A stretch of DNA of 7,791 nt from JABDJZ01 sp047611125 (lineage in GTDB: Bacteria; Bacteroidota; Rhodothermia; Rhodothermales; UBA10348). The translations under genes and the position numbers were made by a program. Of the stretch, positions 1 through 5,314 are shown one piece after another. The notes under the pieces are model-generated. The model saw only the letters and a list, made by a program, of their open reading frames with translations. It was not told the origin of the DNA and ran no database searches. Position 1 is the stretch's first letter, and every line of letters begins with the position of its first letter. The stretch lies in assembly GCA_047611125.1 (NCBI GenBank), contig JBLFXH010000163.1, positions 1 to 7,791 on the forward strand. The letters run 5' to 3'.

Positions 1-237
1 TATGTCCTGCTCATGGACGATGACATCCCCAACGGTGGGATCGGTGCCATCCTGTACAACGGCGAGACCTCGCTGAAGCGGGTCTTCTACGACGAGAAGG
101 GCCTGCGTCTAGAGCCGGCCAATCCGGAGTATGAGGCCATCAACATCCGCCCCGACGTGTTCGAAGAGGTGCGGATGCTTGGACGCTACGTAGGCCACGT
201 CAATCAGACGGGCATCTACAAACGTCCGGCAGCCTAG
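1..237 (+). CDS. lexA: LexA-like repressor, C-terminal S24 peptidase part (5' end outside window)
   Basis: Seventy-eight residues of the C-terminal end are visible, in frame from base 1 to the TAG at 235-237; the DNA-binding N-terminus lies outside the window. The segment reads like the end of the LexA/S24 self-cleaving domain: a beta-strand pair around NGETSLKRVF, then LRLEPANPEYEAI, then a final strand near LGRYVGHVNQTG. K26 in TSLKRV matches the catalytic lysine of the Ser-Lys dyad; the serine would be upstream of the window. In LexA this domain cleaves itself when RecA filaments form, relieving repression of SOS genes. The match to the lysine region and to the PANPEYEAI segment is good. 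Another S24-family repressor, such as a phage CI-like protein, cannot be excluded without the N-terminus. The next gene starts about 120 nt downstream in the same direction. Confidence 0.7.
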   Translation, partial: YVLLMDDDIPNGGIGAILYNGETSLKRVFYDEKGLRLEPANPEYEAINIRPDVFEEVRMLGRYVGHVNQTGIYKRPAA

Positions 238-265
238 GGAGTCTTCCCGACCGTCAGAATTCGGC

Positions 266-287
266 CCGGGCGGGGGATCAAGCCCGG
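266..287 (+). terminator. GC-rich hairpin behind lexA, weak terminator candidate
   Basis: CCGGGC at 266-271 pairs perfectly with GCCCGG at 282-287 around a 10-nt loop, 28 nt after the lexA stop. The six GC pairs are followed by TTGGTGGTTGTGG, which is only loosely T-rich, so it is not a classical intrinsic terminator. It could be an attenuator between lexA and the methyltransferase gene, or chance in GC-rich DNA. Confidence 0.25.
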
Positions 288-359
288 TTGGTGGTTGTGG
301 AACGTGCAGAATTGGCGACCTTCCGCACCGTGGGCCGCACAGGCCCAACACCCCACCGA

Positions 360-983
360 ATGAAAACTCCAAGCTGGCGCAAGGGCCTCCTGGGTAAGGG
401 AGGCTTCTGGCAGAACGGATACTGGTACGACTTGCACGTCGAACGCCGGATTCCCCTCATTTTGCCGATGCTGGAGGAAATCCTCGCAGCCCTACCCCCG
501 CTGGGCCCCGGTGTTCGCGTTTGTGATGTCGGTTGTGGCACGGGCAACGCAGGGTTCGCCGTCATGTCAGCCTATCCCGGAATTCAGCTAACGGTGCTGG
601 ATCAGGACGAGGACCTGCTGATGCTGGCGCAGGCCAAGGTATCCGAGATCAGCGAGGGGCCCTTAACTATACAGGCCACGATCGCCGCGGATGGCGAGGC
701 GATTCCAGGTGGTCCCTACGACGTGGTGGTGGCGTCCCTTGCGCTCCAGGAGATAGTCGGAGTTGGCGTGGAGGGCGCCGAGGCAGAATCTCGCTATGAG
801 TTGCTGTTTCAGGGGATCTTCGATGCACTGAACCCAGGCGGCCACCTGATCGTGGCAGACGGCGCGGGCACGATTGGCCTGTATCGACAGATGAAGGCCA
901 TGGAGCGTGCCGGATTCATGGATGTGGACTGTGCTTGGCGTCAAAACGAACTCTTTGTCTGCGGCGGCAGAACTCCCGAATGA
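360..983 (+). CDS. Class I SAM-dependent methyltransferase, substrate unknown
   Basis: A 207-residue protein from ATG 360. Motif I is VCDVGCGTGNAG (D56, G58, G60, G62), the AdoMet-binding loop after beta-1. D81 in LTVLDQDEDLL is the acidic residue ending beta-2 that binds the ribose. D111 in AADGEAIP fits the adenine-contact position. YDVVVASLALQEI (120-132) is motif IV, and LNPGGHLIVAD (157-167) is the strand seen in Methyltransf_11/25-type enzymes. It is soluble, with no signal peptide or membrane helix. The frame stays open to a TTG at 288, but those extra 24 residues look non-coding and start on TTG/GTG codons, so ATG 360 is preferred; neither start has a good ribosome-binding site. The stop TGA overlaps the ATG of the next gene, suggesting co-translation. 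The aromatic N-terminus (FWQNGYWYDLH) may contact the substrate, but the substrate (small molecule, lipid or protein) cannot be inferred. Confidence 0.85.
   Translation: MKTPSWRKGLLGKGGFWQNGYWYDLHVERRIPLILPMLEEILAALPPLGPGVRVCDVGCGTGNAGFAVMSAYPGIQLTVLDQDEDLLMLAQAKVSEISEGPLTIQATIAADGEAIPGGPYDVVVASLALQEIVGVGVEGAEAESRYELLFQGIFDALNPGGHLIVADGAGTIGLYRQMKAMERAGFMDVDCAWRQNELFVCGGRTPE
980..983 (+). promoter_or_regulatory. ATGA stop/start overlap, probable translational coupling
   Basis: The methyltransferase stop TGA (981-983) overlaps the ATG at 980-982 of the secreted GH13-like gene. A second ATG follows at once, at 983. No strong ribosome-binding site precedes it, only a GGCGGCAG-like purine stretch, so ribosomes ending the first gene probably restart here. 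This places both genes in one transcript. Confidence 0.6.
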
Positions 984-1864
984 TGCGTCCACTGGCTCTA
1001 TTGGTTCTTCTCGTTGCGCCTTTGACGGCCCTCGCCCAGGCTCCCACATTTTCGTGGTTCGCCACGACCATGTCATCTACTGAGGCCGGAGTTGTCCACG
1101 CGGGTGTTAAGGTTCTACCGTCCTCATCCTGGGTGATGAGTGACTCGCTGGTCAAGCTGACACCCGAGGCCGCATCGCTCGTGGCCGAAGGAAGACGCAA
1201 CGGCCTTCGAGTGATTGCCTCGGTGGGGCAAGGTCACGGAGGACTCGCTTTGAGTGAGCTCTGGAACGGCGCGCTGGATGGACTAATTGTCCCATCCGGA
1301 TCGTTTGCCGAGCCTGTGACGCGTCCCGCGGCCACGGTTCTTCTAGCGTCTGATTCGGCCGATCAAACCATGGACGGGGCATTGGAGCCTTTTGGCTTTT
1401 CGAGGGGGGAGTGGCTAGCGATCGACTCGGTCTTTGTCTCACGCGCGCCCTCGCAAGATCAGCCCGCGCAGGCCACCAGTATTCTAGTGCCTGATGTATC
1501 GAGTTCGCCGCTCGGCGTGCTTTCTCCGGGCTCCGTCTTTTTGAAGGGGACAACTCCGGCAGAGTGGGCACCGCTACTGGAGTTTCGAGAGAACCACCAT
1601 GCTATTGCAGCGGGCGTTCATCTGAGGCTTCAGGCAGAGCCCTACGCCTTCTATCGTGGACTCCGCACGGGGCGGGAGACAACGGACAAGGTCATCGTGG
1701 TAGTCGGAGCGCAGGGCAGCACCCGAGTCAATGTCTCTTCCGTGTTTGACGACGATGTCATCCTAAAGGACGTCCTGACGGGCGCAATAGGGCTCGTGTC
1801 GTACGGCCAGCTAGTACTGACGGCCGGCCCGACGGGGATGCTCTTGCTGGAAGTGCTGGACTGA
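980..1864 (+). CDS. Secreted, degenerate GH13 (alpha-amylase family)-like protein
   Basis: A 294-residue protein. Residues 1-19 form a signal peptide (MMRP, hydrophobic LALLVLLVAPL, then ALA|QA), so it is exported. The last third matches the end of a GH13 protein: W196 with LLEFRENHHAIAAG mirrors the family helix after beta-8 (W..LI.LRK.HPAL..G). YAFYRG, KVIVVVGA, LKDVLTG and a final hydrophobic strand then follow the order of beta-sandwich domain C. Upstream, RRNGLRVIASVGQGHG (72-87) resembles conserved region I (DxVxNH) with only the His kept. LDGLIVP (99-105) resembles region II (DGxRxD) with Arg and the nucleophile Asp replaced by Ile and Pro. LVPDVSS (169-175) could be the NHD region with one Asp kept. 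At 294 residues it is much shorter than the usual 400-600. It is probably a non-catalytic relative, perhaps carbohydrate-binding. An in-frame upstream codon at 935 exists but would precede the signal peptide with a basic stretch; ATG 980 is chosen. The C-terminal match is the firmer part. Confidence 0.6.
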   Translation: MMRPLALLVLLVAPLTALAQAPTFSWFATTMSSTEAGVVHAGVKVLPSSSWVMSDSLVKLTPEAASLVAEGRRNGLRVIASVGQGHGGLALSELWNGALDGLIVPSGSFAEPVTRPAATVLLASDSADQTMDGALEPFGFSRGEWLAIDSVFVSRAPSQDQPAQATSILVPDVSSSPLGVLSPGSVFLKGTTPAEWAPLLEFRENHHAIAAGVHLRLQAEPYAFYRGLRTGRETTDKVIVVVGAQGSTRVNVSSVFDDDVILKDVLTGAIGLVSYGQLVLTAGPTGMLLLEVLD

Positions 1865-2108
1865 TCGCCAACTTGGATGGGCTTTGGGTGTCGTATTGGC
1901 AACCCAATCCAGCGCTTCTACGCCATGCCCATCGCCGCCAAGAGTGGGATTGAGGCCCACGCACCCTCGAGTGGTGCGGGGAATTGGCGGCGGCTGCGAC
2001 GAAGAAGCGCTCCGTGCAACCAGGACAATCCGGTTTAAACCCGGTCGTCAGCGTGGCAAGGTGGTGAAAGTCAAAATGAGTCTTCCGGTGACGTTCAGGC
2101 TCGACTAG
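1861..2108 (+). pseudogene. Remnant of an energy transducer TonB C-terminal domain, frame-disrupted
   Basis: The gap between the GH13-like gene and acnA encodes pieces of a TonB C-terminal domain. In one frame (about 1953-2108) it reads RPTHPRVVRGIGGGCDEEAL, then RFKPGRQRG and VKVKMSLPVTFRLD before TAG; this is the second half of the domain, strongly conserved. In another frame, YAMPIAAKSGIE (1919-1954) matches the expected YPxIAxxxGIEG motif. A third frame gives LIANLDGL at 1861-1884, similar to the start of the domain (LIGGLxGL). The strand normally lying between GIEG and the RVVRGIGGG part, roughly 13 residues, is missing, and the frame changes there, as after a deletion that was not a multiple of three. 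The transmembrane anchor and proline-rich linker are absent, and the longest open frame has only a TTG start. A functional TonB would couple the inner-membrane proton gradient to outer-membrane transporters; this copy should not. Confidence 0.65.
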
Positions 2109-2122
2109 GCTTAGGCCTGAAC
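2093..2122. terminator. 8-bp inverted repeat over the convergent stops, candidate bidirectional terminator
   Basis: GTTCAGGC (2093-2100) pairs perfectly with GCCTGAAC (2115-2122) around a 14-nt loop containing the stop of the TonB remnant (2106-2108) and the acnA stop (2111-2113). A hairpin between converging genes suits transcript ends from both sides. No T-run follows on either strand, so this would be a non-classical terminator or an RNA-stabilising 3' stem. Chance is possible because both arms lie mostly in coding-derived sequence. Confidence 0.35.
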
Positions 2123-4831
2123 CTCCGCCGCGTTCAAGAACTCTCTCATCACGTAGTGGAGGATGCCGCCGTTCCGGTAGTAGTCCACCTCGACTTCCGT
2201 GTCCAGACGACACAGCGTATCGAACTCTACGCTAGAGCCGTCTAGGCGGGTCGCGGTCACGCGGATGGTCGAGCGGGGCTTGACCTCATTCGTAACAGGG
2301 ATTGCGAACGATTCCGTTCCATCCAATCCCAGTGACTGAGCGGAAGACCCCTCAGCGTACTGGAGCGGAAGTACTCCCATTCCGATGAGATTCGAGCGAT
2401 GGATCCGCTCGTAACTGTCGGCAATGACGGCCCCGACACCGAGCAGGAGGGTGCCCTTGGCAGCCCAATCCCGGCTCGATCCCATTCCGTAGTCCTGGCC
2501 GGCCAGAATCACGAGTGGAGTGCCATCATCCTGGTACTTCATGGACGCATCGTAGATCGGCATGACCTCGCCGGTGGGGAAGTACTTGGTGACGCCACCC
2601 TCGATTCCCGGTACCAGCTGGTTCTTGATGCGAATGTTGGCGAATGTCCCGCGCATCATCACCTGGTGATTGCCGCGACGTGATCCGAAGGAGTTGAACT
2701 CCATGTACGGGACCTCATTGTCCAGCAGGTACTTCGCTGCTGGCCCATTAGGAGCAATCGCGCCGGCGGGAGAGATGTGATCAGTCGTGGTGGAGTCACC
2801 CAGTTTCGCCAGAACCCGTGCCCCCGATATGCCAGAGATGGTTGGCGTTTCGGGCGTGAGGCCGAAGAAGAACGGCGGTTCCTGCACATAGGTGGATTCC
2901 GAATTCCAATCGTAGATGGAGCCCTCTGCCACGGCAATGGCATTCCACTTCTCGTTGGAATCCTCGATGCCGGTATACTCGCGCTCAAACTGCTCCGGAG
3001 TAACGCACCGGTTAACCATCTCGCGAATCTCAGCGCTGGTCGGCCAGATGTCGCTGAGAAATACGTCTTTGCCAGCGGTGTCCTTCCCAATCGGGTCGGT
3101 GGTCAGGTCAATGTCTACAGTGCCAGCCAATGCATAAGCAACAACAAGCGGAGGAGAGGCAAGAAAGTTGGCCTGAACCAACTGATGAATCCGGCCCTCA
3201 AAATTGCGATTCCCGGAGAGGACCCCGGAGACAATCAGGTTGCCGTCCTTGATGGCGTTCGCGGTGTCTTCTGGCAGGGGTCCGGAGTTACCGATGCAGG
3301 TGGTGCATCCGTATCCGACCAGGTTAAAACCAAGCTGGTCCAGATACGGCCAGAGTCCAGCCTCGGTGAGGTACTCCGTGACGACCTTCGAACCTGGTGC
3401 CAGGGATGTCTTAACGAACGGCTTGACCTTGAGACCGCGCTCCACAGCCCGTTTGGCCACAAGGCCGGCGGCCAGCATCACCGAAGGGTTACTGGTATTG
3501 GTGCAACTGGTGATAGCCGCAATGGCCACATCGCCATGCTTGAGTACGCCACCCGGCGCGTAGGCGCCCGTCGCGTTGACGCGTTCTTCGGAGAGTCCAA
3601 ATCCCTTGGGTCCAGACGGCGCGGACAGTGACTCCCTGAAGACCTGCTGCATCGCCGGCAACTCAATCCTGTCCTGAGGACGCTTGGGCCCAGAAAGGCT
3701 AGGCTTGATGGTGCTTAGGTCTAGTTCCAGAACGTCCAAGAACTCAGGTTCGGGAGTGTCATCGGTCCGGAAGAGGCCCTGAATCTTGGTGTAGCGCTCA
3801 ACGGCCATGACCAATTCTTCGGGGCGGCCGGTCCGCCTCAGGAAGTCCAGCGTTTCCTGGTCGATAGGGAAGAAGCCCATTGTGGCCCCATACTCCGGCG
3901 ACATGTTGGCGATCGTAGCCCGGTCTGGGATGGTCATGTGTGAGACACCGGGACCGAAGAACTCGACGAACTTGCCAACCACGCCATAGGCGCGAAGCAT
4001 TTCGGTGACGGTGAGGACTAGGTCTGTTGCCGTCGCTCCCTCGGGGAGTGCGCCGAGCAGACGAAAACCGATCACTTCCGGCATCAACATGTAGACCGGC
4101 TGGCCGAGCATGACGGCCTCGGCTTCAATGCCACCCACGCCCCAACCGACGACTCCCAGGCCATCGATCATCGTGGTGTGAGAGTCCGTTCCGACCAGTG
4201 AGTCCGGGTAGTAGACCGGGACGCCATCGTCACCCTTCTTGCTCCAGACAGCGCGGGCCAGGTACTCCAGGTTCACCTGGTGGCAGATTCCGGATTCCGG
4301 AGGGACCACTGAAAAATTATCAAAGGCCTGCTTGCCCCAGCGCAGGAACTCGTAGCGCTCCTTGTTCCGCTGAAACTCGCGCTTGGAGTTGATCGAGACG
4401 GCGGCTGCGGTCCCGAACGCGTCTACCTGGACCGAGTGGTCGATCACCAAGTCAACGGGCACGCGGGGGTTGATCTCGTCCGGATTGCCACCCAGGCGGG
4501 CCATGGCAGATCGCATGGCTGCGAGATCAACAACAGCCGGCACACCCGTAAAGTCCTGCAGGAGGACACGCGCAGGCATGAACGGAATCTCTTCCTTGGC
4601 GGGCGCCTTTGGATCGTAGGATGCCAGCTTCTCGACATCCGCCTCCGTCACCAGGAAGCCGTCACAATTACGCAGAACCGACTCGAGCAGCACCTTGATG
4701 GAGTAGGGCAGGCGGTCGATGTCGTGCCCCTTAGCCTTCAGGGTATCGAGCCGATAGACATACCCGGAGCCAGAGCCGGTGTCAAAGGTTGATTTTGCCT
4801 GGAAGGGGTCGTTTTTGCGGTCGGAAGCCAT
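2111..4831 (-). CDS. acnA: Aconitate hydratase, AcnA/IRP1 type
   Basis: A complete 906-residue cytoplasmic enzyme that interconverts citrate and isocitrate through cis-aconitate in the TCA cycle. The three cysteines holding the [4Fe-4S] cluster are present: C443 in TSCTNTS, and C509 and C512 in GYGCTTCIG. Their numbering is close to human IRP1 (437/503/506). Other family marks are GTDSHTTMIDGLGVVGWGVG, TSLAPGSKVV, LSGNRNFEGR, LGDSTTTDHISPAG in the hinge region, and GMGSSRDWAAKGT in the swivelling C-terminal domain. Length fits the AcnA family (about 890-910); AcnB has another domain order. The start is set at ATG 4831 (MASDRKNDPF). The frame stays open to a GTG at 4882, but those 17 residues are not family-like. 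No Shine-Dalgarno sequence precedes the ATG. It is convergent with the lexA-side genes and divergent from the tRNA, so it is probably transcribed alone. Confidence 0.97.
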   Translation of the reverse strand: MASDRKNDPFQAKSTFDTGSGSGYVYRLDTLKAKGHDIDRLPYSIKVLLESVLRNCDGFLVTEADVEKLASYDPKAPAKEEIPFMPARVLLQDFTGVPAVVDLAAMRSAMARLGGNPDEINPRVPVDLVIDHSVQVDAFGTAAAVSINSKREFQRNKERYEFLRWGKQAFDNFSVVPPESGICHQVNLEYLARAVWSKKGDDGVPVYYPDSLVGTDSHTTMIDGLGVVGWGVGGIEAEAVMLGQPVYMLMPEVIGFRLLGALPEGATATDLVLTVTEMLRAYGVVGKFVEFFGPGVSHMTIPDRATIANMSPEYGATMGFFPIDQETLDFLRRTGRPEELVMAVERYTKIQGLFRTDDTPEPEFLDVLELDLSTIKPSLSGPKRPQDRIELPAMQQVFRESLSAPSGPKGFGLSEERVNATGAYAPGGVLKHGDVAIAAITSCTNTSNPSVMLAAGLVAKRAVERGLKVKPFVKTSLAPGSKVVTEYLTEAGLWPYLDQLGFNLVGYGCTTCIGNSGPLPEDTANAIKDGNLIVSGVLSGNRNFEGRIHQLVQANFLASPPLVVAYALAGTVDIDLTTDPIGKDTAGKDVFLSDIWPTSAEIREMVNRCVTPEQFEREYTGIEDSNEKWNAIAVAEGSIYDWNSESTYVQEPPFFFGLTPETPTISGISGARVLAKLGDSTTTDHISPAGAIAPNGPAAKYLLDNEVPYMEFNSFGSRRGNHQVMMRGTFANIRIKNQLVPGIEGGVTKYFPTGEVMPIYDASMKYQDDGTPLVILAGQDYGMGSSRDWAAKGTLLLGVGAVIADSYERIHRSNLIGMGVLPLQYAEGSSAQSLGLDGTESFAIPVTNEVKPRSTIRVTATRLDGSSVEFDTLCRLDTEVEVDYYRNGGILHYVMREFLNAAEVQA

Positions 4832-4886
4832 GTAGGTATGCGCTGTTCGGGTGGAGACTGTAAGTACCCGCAGAGCTACCACAATG

Positions 4887-4915
4887 TTCGATTCGGGGCG
4901 CGAATTGGAATCGAA
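4887..4915. promoter_or_regulatory. Inverted repeat upstream of acnA, candidate operator
   Basis: TTCGATTC (4887-4894) and GAATCGAA (4908-4915) are perfect 8-bp inverted arms with 13 nt between them. Arm centres are 21 bp apart, two helical turns, as for a dimeric regulator bound to one DNA face. The repeat lies 56-84 nt before the acnA ATG, in the 176-nt divergent gap to the tRNA gene. It could be an operator or a leader hairpin of the acnA mRNA. No convincing -35/-10 pair was found beside it. Confidence 0.35.
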
Positions 4916-5007
4916 TCATGCCGCGCCTCGTGGTCCGCAAACGGCCGCCTCTCAGGTGCGGTCGGTGACGGAACCCTCCCGAATCAGCTTGAGTTACTGC
5001 AGCATTC

Positions 5008-5080
5008 GGGGCTATAGCTCAGTTGGTAGAGCGCTTGGATCGCACCCAAGAGGTCAGGAGTTCGAATCTCCTTAGCTCCA
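5008..5080 (+). tRNA. tRNA-Ala, anticodon CGC
   Basis: A full cloverleaf can be folded. The acceptor stem is GGGGCTA (5008-5014) with TAGCTCC (5073-5079), including the G3-U70 wobble pair that marks alanine tRNAs. The D stem is GCTC/GAGC with loop AGTTGGTA. The anticodon stem is CTTGG/CCAAG with loop ATCGCAC, giving anticodon CGC at 5041-5043, which reads GCG. The variable loop is AGGTC, and the T arm is AGGAG/CTCCT with loop TTCGAAT. The discriminator is A5080. The next bases are CCCC, so CCA is not encoded and must be added by the CCA-adding enzyme. Loop positions 32 and 38 are A and C, which is uncommon. It stands alone, with no second tRNA in the window. Confidence 0.97.
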
Positions 5081-5314
5081 CCCCGTACTTCTCGCGACGC
5101 TCTCTATCGGCCGGACCCTGACATGGAATTCCCTTGTCCTATCACACGTGCGCAGCGAGTATCCCGCAACGGGCCATGAAGTAGAAGATGGGCCATGCTT
5201 TCCACCTAGGTCGTTCAGGGTGGCCTGACTTCAGACTGGATGACTCCGCGTTCGGCGCGCCCGCCCCGCCGGCGCCCATGGCAGGGGCCCACGACCGCGA
5301 CACGCACCGGAGAC
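5081..5314. other. Gap between the tRNA and the sensor-kinase stop, no gene seen
   Basis: This 234-nt stretch lies behind both the tRNA and the kinase gene. Short open frames exist on both strands, but none shows a recognisable motif or a credible start. GGGCCATG occurs twice (5171-5178 and 5190-5197), and there is no hairpin with a T-tract. Both transcripts should end here, but the sites cannot be located by eye. Confidence 0.6.

Noticed and set aside
288..359. N-terminal extension of the methyltransferase from TTG 288
   Set aside because: The 24 extra residues do not resemble family sequence, and they begin with alternative start codons right after a hairpin; ATG 360 fits better.
1152..1571. 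139-codon open frame on the - strand across the GH13-like gene
   Set aside because: It is antisense to a gene with a signal peptide and family-like C-terminus; its own product is Arg/Pro/Ser-rich with no motif.
1884..1907. TTGGGT/ACCCAA 6-bp inverted repeat just behind the GH13-like stop
   Set aside because: The stem is short with a 12-nt loop and no T-run; an overlapping TGGAT/ATCCA alternative shows that weak pairings are easy to find here.
1960..1978. CGCACC/GGTGCG hairpin with a 7-nt loop as a terminator for the GH13-like gene
   Set aside because: It lies in the TonB-derived coding sequence, has no T-tract after it, and six pairs are expected by chance in GC-rich DNA.
2777..3631. 284-codon open frame on the + strand inside acnA
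   Set aside because: It lies wholly antisense to a well-conserved aconitase; its protein has no recognisable motif and is rich in Arg/Gly, as expected for an antisense shadow.
5171..5197. Direct repeat GGGCCATG at 19-bp spacing
   Set aside because: There are only two 8-nt copies and no third; too short to call an iteron, attachment site or regulator array.
5008..5314. tRNA-Ala as an integration site for a mobile element
   Set aside because: No integrase, no repeated copy of the tRNA 3' end within the window, and no cargo-like genes next to it.
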